A stretch of DNA of 5,088 nucleotides from Bacteroidales bacterium (GTDB taxonomy: Bacteria > Bacteroidota > Bacteroidia > Bacteroidales > F082): assembly GCA_029933565.1 (NCBI GenBank), contig JAOZNY010000058.1, forward strand, positions 1 to 5,088. The letters are read 5' to 3'. Both the position numbers and the translations under genes were made by a program. Below, piece by piece: positions 1 through 4,948 of the stretch. Below the pieces are notes generated by a model. It had not been told where the DNA came from. It worked only from the letters and a program-made list of their open reading frames with translations, and made no database searches. Within the stretch, counting starts at the first letter, position 1. Each line of letters begins with the position of its first letter.

Positions 1-206
1 TGTATTGAGTTTGTAGCGAACTGCAAAGCCATCATTGCAAACAAATCCTGATGGTCTTTGTATTCAAACGCATCTGAATACTCCCTTATTGCCTGGTTAA
101 CCTTTTTTGCAGCCTCCCTAACACTTTCTTCATCATCTCTTTCGATGCTGAGACTGTACGGTCTGCCGGCAATGGAAACATTTATATTAATTTTACTCTC
201 GCTCAC
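1..206 (-). CDS. zapA: Cell division protein ZapA, 5' part (cut by window edge)
   Basis: The first 68 codons of a ZapA-family protein; the rest lies beyond the left edge. ZapA binds FtsZ at midcell and promotes bundling of its filaments. The visible part begins MSESKININVSIAGRPYSL, which gives the first beta strands of the ZapA fold, with the characteristic G-R-P-Y (residues 14-17). The stretch V29-REAAKKVNQAI-R41 matches the conserved helix, and residues 49-66 (YKDHQDLFAMMALQFATN) match the start of the long dimerisation helix. The start is GTG at 206-204: an in-frame stop lies at 236-234 and no ATG lies between. The upstream coiled-coil gene ends 19 bases before, so the two are probably one transcript. 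In related genomes rny (ribonuclease Y) often follows zapA, but that is outside this window. The family call is firm; the GTG start is less certain. Confidence 0.9.
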   Translation of the reverse strand, partial: MSESKININVSIAGRPYSLSIERDDEESVREAAKKVNQAIREYSDAFEYKDHQDLFAMMALQFATNSI

Positions 207-225
207 ACAAAATAAACGAATACGT

Positions 226-513
226 TTAATCGCTTAATACTGCAATACACTGATCTATCTCTTCTAAAAGCTTATCGATTTTATTTTTGCCCTCTTCAAC
301 TCCTAATTCTTTTCCAAGCGTATTTGCTAATGTATAGTTAAATAATTTATTTTTTTTATCGTCTAACTCCTCACTGATAAAGGTTTTTTCTTTTTCAACA
401 TTATCAAGTATGGACGTCAACTTTAAATTTTCTTGCTTCAAAGATAAGTTAATTTCAATTAATTTCCTAACTTTATGCTCAATTCCGGAAACCAATGTTT
501 GCTCACTTATCAT
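226..513 (-). CDS. Small coiled-coil protein upstream of zapA (possible ZapB-like division factor)
   Basis: A 95-residue soluble protein with no signal peptide or membrane segment. Residues about 10-58 are rich in Lys, Glu, Leu and Ile with heptad-like spacing (for example IEHKVRKLIEINLSLKQEN) and should form a coiled coil. The C-terminal part, KIDKLLEEIDQCIAVLSD (78-95), resembles the ending I recall for the small unnamed proteins that sit directly before zapA in many Bacteroidota. The size, the coiled coil and the zapA neighbour suggest a role like that of proteobacterial ZapB, which is a small coiled-coil partner of ZapA. This is inference from context; I see no clear sequence homology to ZapB. 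The ATG at 513-511 lies about 15 bases downstream of the expected transcription start of a strong promoter, which supports this start. Confidence 0.8.
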   Translation of the reverse strand: MISEQTLVSGIEHKVRKLIEINLSLKQENLKLTSILDNVEKEKTFISEELDDKKNKLFNYTLANTLGKELGVEEGKNKIDKLLEEIDQCIAVLSD

Positions 514-533
514 AAAGCATGATTTATTTAATG

Positions 534-564
534 CAAAAGTAATTAAACAATTTTAAACCACAAA
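534..564 (-). promoter_or_regulatory. Bacteroidota-type promoter of the coiled-coil/zapA operon
   Basis: On the minus strand TTTG (564-561) is followed after 19 bases by TACTTTTG (541-534). This fits the Bacteroidota primary-sigma consensus TTTG-N19-21-TAnnTTTG completely. Transcription should start near 528, giving a leader of about 15 bases before the ATG at 513. It is the best promoter in the window and indicates that the coiled-coil gene is the first gene of its operon. Confidence 0.75.
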
Positions 565-586
565 CAAAATATTAATGTTAACCACA

Positions 587-594
587 TGTTTTTG
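587..594 (+). promoter_or_regulatory. Weak candidate -7 box for the DUF2851 gene
   Basis: TGTTTTTG differs from TAnnTTTG at one defined position and lies 27 bases before the ATG at 622. No TTTG or TTG is present at the expected -33 distance. It is the only reasonable plus-strand candidate in the divergent gap 514-621, so it is offered with low confidence. Confidence 0.25.
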
Positions 595-621
595 TAAACA
601 TACACTAATAAAACTATTACA

Positions 622-1899
622 ATGAAAGAAGACTTTCTTATCTATTTATGGTCGCAGCGACTGTTTAGCCCAAACATGATAACTCAACAAAATGAAGATA
701 TTACAATTATTAAACCGGGAGAAAGAAACTTCGATAGTGGTCCTGATTTCTTTAATGCTAGGATAAAACTTGGTGACAAAACATGGGCTGGTAATGTTGA
801 AATTCATGTAAATTCATCGGACTGGGACAAACATGGGCATACTGATGACAAAGCCTATGATAATATTATTCTGCACGTGGTTTATAAAGATGATAAACCA
901 ATAAATAGAAATAATGGCGAAATTATTCCTTGTTTACAGTTAAAAAACAATTTTGATAAAACCATTATTAATACTTACAATGGGTTTTTGTCGGCAAGAA
1001 CCTGGATAGCCTGTGAGAACGAGATTTCTAAGGTAGGACATTTCGACCTTCACAACTGGCTCGATAAACTTACTATTGAACGATTAGAGAAAAGAAGTGA
1101 AATTATCTTAGACGAACTTGAAACCAATAAATTCGACCTTCAGGAAACCTTTTATCATAAACTGGCAAAGGGCTTTGGCTTTAATACCAACTCAACAGCC
1201 TTTGAACTTATGGCTGCAAACACACCGCTAAGCATATTAAGCAAACACAGAGACAACCTCTTACAAATTGAAGCAATACTTTTCGGACAGGCAGGATTCT
1301 TAGATCAAGATTATTCCGATGACTATCCAAATCAATTAAAAAGGGAATACCTTTTCCTATCACATAAATATAACTTAAAGCCCATCGACAGGAAACTCTG
1401 GAAATTTATGCGCCTCAGACCTTCCAACTTCCCAACAATTCGCATCTCACAATTTGCCTCATTTATTCAAAAATCTGATGGTTTTTTAACAAGAATATTT
1501 GAAACTGATAACCTACAAACAGTTATTAGTCTGTTTAAAACATATTCATCAGAATATTGGGAACATCACTATAGGTTTGACAAAATAAGCAAAAAGAAAT
1601 CGAAAAAAGTTTTGGGTATAGCTTCCATTGATTTACTGATTATTAATACGATAGTACCTTTTATGTTTACTTATGGACAGATAAACAATATGCCAATCCT
1701 AAAAAAATGCTCAATTGAATGGCTGGAAAAAACAAAGGCCGAAAACAGTTTAATTACCAGAAATTTTTCCAAGAATAATATTAGGGCATCTAATGCATTT
1801 CAGTCTCAGGCACTAATCCAACTTTATAAAGAATATTGCACCAACAGGCGCTGCCTGGAATGTAGAATTGGACATAAACTAATGAATAAAAAAGAGTAA
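622..1899 (+). CDS. DUF2851 family protein
   Basis: A 425-residue cytoplasmic protein of about the usual DUF2851 length; the family has no established function. The N-terminal signature is clear: FLIYLWSQRLF (5-15), SGPDFFNARI (39-48), GNVEIHVNSSDWDKHGH (57-73) and YDNIILHVVY (79-88). The order Asp42, then Glu60-x-His62 on a predicted strand, then conserved Asp67 and His71/73, is reminiscent of a PD-(D/E)XK nuclease core with His in place of Lys; this is my inference. The C-terminus carries C406-x4-C411-x2-C414-x3-H418 (CTNRRCLECRIGH), a possible metal or Fe-S site, and a lone Cys131 sits in the motif WIACENEI. The ATG at 622 is the first in frame, and homologs begin with a similar short M-x-E-x-x-hydrophobic segment. 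It stands alone, divergent from the zapA operon. It is complete, with no frameshift. The family call is strong; a biochemical role is not assigned. Confidence 0.88.
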   Translation: MKEDFLIYLWSQRLFSPNMITQQNEDITIIKPGERNFDSGPDFFNARIKLGDKTWAGNVEIHVNSSDWDKHGHTDDKAYDNIILHVVYKDDKPINRNNGEIIPCLQLKNNFDKTIINTYNGFLSARTWIACENEISKVGHFDLHNWLDKLTIERLEKRSEIILDELETNKFDLQETFYHKLAKGFGFNTNSTAFELMAANTPLSILSKHRDNLLQIEAILFGQAGFLDQDYSDDYPNQLKREYLFLSHKYNLKPIDRKLWKFMRLRPSNFPTIRISQFASFIQKSDGFLTRIFETDNLQTVISLFKTYSSEYWEHHYRFDKISKKKSKKVLGIASIDLLIINTIVPFMFTYGQINNMPILKKCSIEWLEKTKAENSLITRNFSKNNIRASNAFQSQALIQLYKEYCTNRRCLECRIGHKLMNKKE

Positions 1900-1970
1900 A
1901 TTGTAGTTTATTATCAATGGTGTTGAAATCAACAATTAATTGTCAAACAAGTTTTGATTCATTGAATTAA

Positions 1971-1978
1971 TATCTTTG
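1971..1978 (+). promoter_or_regulatory. -7 box of the DUF1622 gene
   Basis: TATCTTTG matches TAnnTTTG exactly and lies 68 bases before the ATG at 2047. The nearest upstream TTTG (1953-1956) is 14 bases away, shorter than the usual 19-21, so the -33 part is imperfect. The rest of the 1900-2046 gap holds only small repeats: a 5-bp hairpin TGTTG/CAACA (1921-1934) and the palindrome CAATTAATTG (1933-1942). Neither is followed by a T run, so no terminator for the DUF2851 gene is called. Confidence 0.5.
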
Positions 1979-2046
1979 TCACGTATTCAAATACATTAGA
2001 AAAAAACAACAGTTAAAATAAATAGGTTTTGTAATTAATTTTAAAA

Positions 2047-2409
2047 ATGGAAAATTTTAAAACATATATTGAAGTAATAGCACAAATTGTTGAGGCTATG
2101 GGAATTTTGACAATCTTTTTTGGAGCCGTATATTCGCTGTTAAAGTTTATAATATCTTTAGGTAAAAAGAATTTTGACAATTACATTAAACTGCGTCAGT
2201 CACTAGGAAAATCAATTCTTCTGGGATTGGAAATACTGATTGCAGCAGATATAATGTATACTGTTGTTGCAGAACCAACACTAAGTTCTGTTGTTATTCT
2301 GGGAATAATTGTTATTATCCGTACATTCTTAAGCATGTCGTTGCAAGTTGAACTTGAAGGAAGATTTCCCTGGCAACCAAAACATAAAAACCTCTCAGAA
2401 AAAGAATAA
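2047..2409 (+). CDS. DUF1622 family small membrane protein
   Basis: A 120-residue integral membrane protein with three predicted helices: about 13-37, 55-74 and 79-99. The region after helix 3, RTFLSMSLQVELEGRFPWQ (92-110), fits the R-x-x-L...L-x-x-E-x-x-G...P-W pattern I associate with DUF1622; the function of that family is unknown. Acidic residues fall inside or at the edge of the helices (Glu15 in helix 1, Glu62 and Asp68 in helix 2) and Arg92 in helix 3, which is unusual for a simple anchor and hints at transport, ion handling or helix pairing. There is no signal peptide. The ATG is preceded by an A-rich stretch and no Shine-Dalgarno, normal for this phylum. The next gene on the same strand is a potassium channel 175 bases downstream with its own -7 box, so they need not be co-transcribed. 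The family call is good, the role unknown. Confidence 0.8.
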   Translation: MENFKTYIEVIAQIVEAMGILTIFFGAVYSLLKFIISLGKKNFDNYIKLRQSLGKSILLGLEILIAADIMYTVVAEPTLSSVVILGIIVIIRTFLSMSLQVELEGRFPWQPKHKNLSEKE

Positions 2410-2412
2410 TTA

Positions 2413-2445
2413 TTAGATTATGTGGTAATATCTAAACAATTTTTA
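2413..2445 (+). terminator. Weak candidate terminator after the DUF1622 gene
   Basis: Three bases after the stop codon TTAGAT (2413-2418) can pair with ATCTAA (2430-2435), leaving an 11-base loop, and ACAATTTTTA with five T residues follows. The stem has one G-C pair, so it would be weak. Its position is right for a terminator but the energy is poor. A nearby 12-bp palindrome GAAAATATTTTC (2451-2462) is AT-only and not interpreted. Confidence 0.3.
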
Positions 2446-2550
2446 CTTCTGAAAATATTTTCATTTTCTAATTAACTGTCAATATCGTATAAGGAATTGA
2501 AAGCCTGCGATTCAAATCTATTATCTCAAATAACACACATAAATTTTTAT

Positions 2551-2558
2551 TAATTTTG
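2551..2558 (+). promoter_or_regulatory. -7 box of the potassium channel gene
   Basis: TAATTTTG matches TAnnTTTG and lies 26 bases before the GTG start at 2585, placing transcription start at about 2563-2566 and leaving a leader of about 20 bases. I find no TTTG or TTG at the expected -33 distance. The closeness to the GTG supports that codon as the real start. Confidence 0.45.
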
Positions 2559-2584
2559 CAAAACCAAATACAAACTCAATTAAA

Positions 2585-3598
2585 GTGGATTTAAAAAGAA
2601 ATAAAAATGTATTAGTAGCAGGTCTTTACTCACTATTACTAATAATTATAGGTACTGTTGGCTATATGCTGATTGATGACTATTCCTTTGTTAATGCACT
2701 TTATATGACAATAATTACAGTAACCACAGTTGGCTTTGGCGAAGTTCAGCATCTTTCAGATATAGGGAAACTTTTTACTGCAGTGTTAATACTTGGTGGT
2801 TTAGGAGTTTTGGCGTATTTCATTACTTCCATTTCTCAAAACCTATTTCAAAACCAGTTGAGTTTTTTTTATGGTGGATACAATAAAATGAGGAGGAAAA
2901 CAAAAATGAAAAATCATGTTGTAGTTGTGGGCTATGGTCGAAGTGGCGGTCAAGTTGTAAGTGAATTAATAAGTCTTGGTAACAGCCTTATTGTTGTTGA
3001 CGAAAGTCATGAGATTGTAATAAATAACATGGGTACACCAATTAGGTTTATTGAAGGAGATGCCACGCAAGATGAAATTCTTGAAAAGGCAGATATAAAA
3101 ACAGCAAAGTCATTAATAAGTACTCTTCCAAATGATGCTGATAACCTATTCGTAGTTTTAACTGCACGTTCACTTAACCCAGGTTTGAAAATTATAAGTC
3201 GCGCTTCAAGCGAAAGCAGTGAGAAAAAACTAAAAATGGCTGGTGTTGACAGCGTAGTTATGCCCGAAAGGGTTGGTGGTGCTCACATGGCAACACTTGT
3301 TGCCAAACCAGATGTTGTTGAATTTCTTGAGCACCTTACAATTCATAGCAACCAGGCCACTCAATTAATGGAAATTATGTGCAGCGATGTACCCGAAGAT
3401 TTGCTTCATAAACCAATTAAAGAAATTGGTATCAGGAGAAAATCAGGAGCAAATATTATTGGTTTTAAAACAGTATCGGGCGAAGTAATCATTAACCCTT
3501 CACCCGACACCAAACTTATTCCAGATTCTAAATTATTCGTTCTTGGTACTGCAGAACAAATTGAGCATATGAAAAATATACTCGAAGGAGGAAGATAA
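2585..3598 (+). CDS. Two-helix potassium channel with RCK (TrkA-N/TrkA-C) domain, MthK-like
   Basis: A 337-residue channel subunit, almost the length of archaeal MthK (336). Helix 1 covers about 8-30, the pore helix 34-46, the selectivity filter is TVGFGE (48-53, Phe for the usual Tyr and Glu for the usual Asp), and helix 2 covers about 60-86 with glycines at 71, 72 and 74 as possible hinge residues. A basic linker (KMRRKTK, 101-107) leads into a Rossmann RCK domain: strand VVVV, then G116-x-G118-xx-G121, acidic Asp139 at the end of strand 2, and EGDATQ (157-162). Residues about 255-335 form the TrkA-C lobe (NPSPDTKLIPDSKLFVLG). It should form tetrameric K+-selective pores in the inner membrane, gated by a cytoplasmic ligand. 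The MthK calcium ligands Glu210 and Glu212 appear replaced (SRASS, 205-209), so calcium gating of the MthK type is unlikely; a nucleotide is more plausible. The start is GTG: the next in-frame Met is residue 28, inside helix 1. Confidence 0.92.
   Translation: MDLKRNKNVLVAGLYSLLLIIIGTVGYMLIDDYSFVNALYMTIITVTTVGFGEVQHLSDIGKLFTAVLILGGLGVLAYFITSISQNLFQNQLSFFYGGYNKMRRKTKMKNHVVVVGYGRSGGQVVSELISLGNSLIVVDESHEIVINNMGTPIRFIEGDATQDEILEKADIKTAKSLISTLPNDADNLFVVLTARSLNPGLKIISRASSESSEKKLKMAGVDSVVMPERVGGAHMATLVAKPDVVEFLEHLTIHSNQATQLMEIMCSDVPEDLLHKPIKEIGIRRKSGANIIGFKTVSGEVIINPSPDTKLIPDSKLFVLGTAEQIEHMKNILEGGR
2891..2908 (+). promoter_or_regulatory. Internal Shine-Dalgarno and ATG, possible second start giving a free RCK domain
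   Basis: AGGAGG (2891-2896) is followed after nine bases by an in-frame ATG (2906-2908, Met108), with A-rich sequence between. Translation from here would give a 230-residue soluble protein starting MKNHVVVVGYGRSG, which is precisely the RCK domain. MthK is known to produce its soluble RCK subunit from an internal start at Met107. The AGG-AGG codons also encode Arg103-Arg104 of the basic linker, so the match could be a coding coincidence, and Bacteroidota ribosomes use Shine-Dalgarno pairing less than most. The neighbouring genes show no such site before their annotated starts. Confidence 0.4.
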
Positions 3599-3601
3599 AC
3601 A

Positions 3602-4078
3602 CTAAAAAGTTACATCAAACGCACCCTCAGTAATACTTTTCGATGTTTGTGCTGTATTAAAAGCCTCAAAACTAAACGAACCTTTTATTTTTGTATCACT
3701 TAATTCGGTTATAGTAATTGTACCTGTGCCAATAACACCATTTGACACATAGGTCTGGCTTGGATCTGCGCCCTCTGTCCATCTGCCTGAATGCTGTGCA
3801 CCCATTTCTATTTTATAGGTTCCCGGACTACTAACACCAAACAAAGTTATTGCTGCCTGCCTAGCTTCTGAGTCACTACCTGTTACATTAATAACTCCAT
3901 TTGTATTAACGGCCTGCACTGCAAGCGATGCATTCCATGAGGTTCCTGCATGCTTTAAAGTCATTGATCCATTTCCTGTTGATGGATCGCCAGTGTCATC
4001 ATCTTTTTTACATGATGTAAATGCAATTGATGAGATTAAAACAACTAACATTAAAATTTTTCCTGCTTTCATATTCAT
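3602..4078 (-). CDS. Surface-type lipoprotein, DUF6252-like
   Basis: A 158-residue secreted lipoprotein. Residues 1-22 form a signal peptide (basic MNMKAGK, then a hydrophobic core) ending in the lipobox FTSC with Cys23 as the lipidated residue. The next residues KKDDD resemble the Lys/Ser plus acidic export signal that sends lipoproteins to the outer surface in Bacteroidota, so surface display is likely. A short Asp/Ser/Thr/Gly linker (26-38) precedes one beta-rich domain: a GTSWNASLAVQ strand pair (45-55), ITLFG...PGTYKIEMG (77-93), GTGTITITELSDTKIKGSFSF (117-137, spanning three strands) and the end ITEGAFDVTF. This order (G-x-x-W, GTY, ITIT, GxFSF, G-x-F at the end) matches the DUF6252-type domains I recall, which have no known function. 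Two ATGs (4078 and 4072) are possible; the first is used. The stop is 3 bases from the convergent channel gene. Confidence 0.82.
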   Translation of the reverse strand: MNMKAGKILMLVVLISSIAFTSCKKDDDTGDPSTGNGSMTLKHAGTSWNASLAVQAVNTNGVINVTGSDSEARQAAITLFGVSSPGTYKIEMGAQHSGRWTEGADPSQTYVSNGVIGTGTITITELSDTKIKGSFSFEAFNTAQTSKSITEGAFDVTF

Positions 4079-4091
4079 TATTTTTAGATTT

Positions 4092-4175
4092 AAAAAAAAT
4101 CACAGAATTGCGCCTTCATAATTGTATAAACCTCAAAGCAATTTTAAGATATTAATCAAGGAAGCAACTCTGTGA
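4092..4175 (-). terminator. Candidate intrinsic terminator before the lipoprotein gene
   Basis: The 12-pair stem TCACAGAGTTGC / GCAATTCTGTGA (4175-4164 with 4111-4100) encloses a 52-base loop that contains a smaller AATTG/CAATT hairpin (4120-4124 and 4139-4143), and runs directly into TTTTTTTT (4099-4092). The long loop makes it atypical for a simple terminator and suggests a conditional one. A competing small hairpin AACTT/GAGTT (4180-4176 with 4170-4166) uses part of the left arm. Confidence 0.4.
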
Positions 4176-4227
4176 AAGTTTCTTTTAGCAACTTAAAAAA
4201 GTTTATGCCGAGATATTTATACAATTA
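4092..4227 (-). ncRNA. Candidate structured leader or small RNA upstream of the lipoprotein gene
   Basis: In the minus-strand transcript two long helices can form. Helix 1 pairs TAATTGTATAAA (4227-4216) with TTTATACAATTA (4130-4119), 12 perfect pairs, and can be continued by CTC/GAG (4212-4210 with 4134-4132), GCA/TGC (4208-4206 with 4140-4138) and TTTTAAG/CTTAAAA (4198-4192 with 4148-4142). Helix 2 pairs 4175-4164 with 4111-4100, 12 pairs including one G-U, and is followed at once by eight T residues (4099-4092), the form of an intrinsic terminator. The arms interleave, so the two helices form a pseudoknot or compete. The single G-U pair would be an A-C mismatch on the plus strand, which favours the minus strand. 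A -7 box ends six bases upstream. The RNA would be about 135 nt, ending 13 bases before the lipoprotein ATG. I cannot assign it to a known RNA family. Confidence 0.45.
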
Positions 4228-4232
4228 CAACG

Positions 4233-4240
4233 CAAAAGTA
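4233..4240 (-). promoter_or_regulatory. -7 box of the leader RNA / lipoprotein transcript
   Basis: TACTTTTG on the minus strand (4240-4233) matches TAnnTTTG and is identical to the -7 box of the zapA-operon promoter. It places transcription start near 4228-4225, exactly at the 5' arm of the first long helix. The -33 part is poor: the nearest TTG (4258-4256) is 15 bases upstream instead of about 19. No closer promoter for the lipoprotein gene is visible. Confidence 0.5.
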
Positions 4241-4270
4241 TTACTAGAAAACAGACAATAAATAGTGTGA

Positions 4271-4292
4271 AAGCCGTAAATCTCTACGACTT
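4271..4292 (-). terminator. Hairpin at the 3' end of the response regulator gene
   Basis: AAGTCGTA (4292-4285) pairs with TACGGCTT (4278-4271), eight pairs including one G-U, around the six-base loop GAGATT. It starts 20 bases after the stop codon of the response regulator. The G-U pair exists only in the minus-strand RNA, so it belongs to that transcript. The T run after it is short (TTT then CACAC), so it may act as a weak terminator or protect the mRNA end. It also separates this operon from the downstream -7 box at 4240. Confidence 0.5.
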
Positions 4293-4312
4293 CTTACTTA
4301 GAAATGAGTATT

Positions 4313-4948
4313 TTATTGGACAATACCATTTTTTATGGCATAACTTATTAGGCCTGCAATATTTTTTACTTCTAATTTTTTCATTAAATTAGTTCTGTGG
4401 GTATCTACGGTACGATGGCTAATAAAGAGTTTTTCTCCAATTTCTTTGTTTGAAAATCCATCAGCAATGTATTGTAATATTTCAATTTCCCTTTTGGTAA
4501 GTTCTACTCCTCCAGTAATCTCAGTATTTACATTTTTTGCCATTAAACTATGGGTTACTCCAGGCGAAAAATATTGTCCTCCACTTGCTACTTGTTTTAT
4601 TGCGTTTTCAAGTTCTGTTTTACAGGAGTTTTTCAATAAATAGCCATCAACTCCTATTTCCATTAAATTTTTTATCATTCCTTGTTGCGAATGCATCGAC
4701 AAGATTAAAATTTTAACTCCGTCGTATTTTGCCTTAATTATTCTTGTAGCATCCAAACCATTTAATACCGGCATATCAATATCCATTAAAATAATATCGA
4801 CACTTAGAATTTTTAAAATATCAATTGCTTCTCTGCCATTATTTGCCACAGCAACCACTTCGCAGCCTTTCAAACTATTTACCAGTGATTTTAATCCATC
4901 CACAATAATTTGATGGTCGTCGGTTATAAGTATCTTAATTTCTGTCAT
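4313..4948 (-). CDS. NarL/FixJ-type response regulator with LuxR-type DNA-binding domain
   Basis: A 211-residue two-component response regulator. The receiver domain (about 4-120) has the acidic pair Asp10-Asp11, phospho-acceptor Asp56 in LMDIDMP, Ser84 as the conserved Thr/Ser, and Lys106 in YLLKNS. A linker (121-147) leads to a LuxR/GerE helix-turn-helix domain (148-211) with LTKREIEILQYIADGFSNKEIG (spanning 150-171) and recognition-helix sequence ISHRTVDTHRTNLMKKL (176-192). All residues needed for phosphorylation and DNA binding are present. It should act as a transcription factor activated by the kinase encoded just upstream, whose stop overlaps this ATG by four bases, so translation is probably coupled. 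The target genes are not visible; the lipoprotein gene downstream on the same strand is the nearest candidate, though no operator was identified. The class is certain, the signal unknown. Confidence 0.95.
   Translation of the reverse strand: MTEIKILITDDHQIIVDGLKSLVNSLKGCEVVAVANNGREAIDILKILSVDIILMDIDMPVLNGLDATRIIKAKYDGVKILILSMHSQQGMIKNLMEIGVDGYLLKNSCKTELENAIKQVASGGQYFSPGVTHSLMAKNVNTEITGGVELTKREIEILQYIADGFSNKEIGEKLFISHRTVDTHRTNLMKKLEVKNIAGLISYAIKNGIVQ

Noticed and set aside
1..206. 6S RNA gene near zapA, as in gammaproteobacteria
   Set aside because: There ssrS lies downstream of zapA, and that side is outside this window; nothing within 1-206 is non-coding.
204..208. Two overlapping GTG triplets as zapA start choices
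   Set aside because: The GTG at 208-206 is immediately followed by TGA in its own frame; only the GTG at 206-204 opens the ZapA frame.
622..1899. The window as a defence island, because of a nuclease-like DUF2851 protein
   Set aside because: The neighbours are cell division, ion channel and signalling genes with similar base composition, and no partner effector, integrase or toxin is present.
1921..1942. Small hairpin TGTTG-AAAT-CAACA and adjoining palindrome CAATTAATTG after the DUF2851 gene
   Set aside because: The stem is only five pairs and no T run follows, so a terminator call is not supported.
2451..2462. Perfect 12-bp palindrome GAAAATATTTTC between the DUF1622 and channel genes
   Set aside because: AT-rich self-complementary words are common in this composition; it has no loop, so it is not a terminator, and no partner site repeats it elsewhere in the window.
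4446..4643. Plus-strand open frame of 65 codons
   Set aside because: It lies wholly inside the response regulator gene on the other strand, whose domains and catalytic residues are intact; no family signature or promoter supports it.
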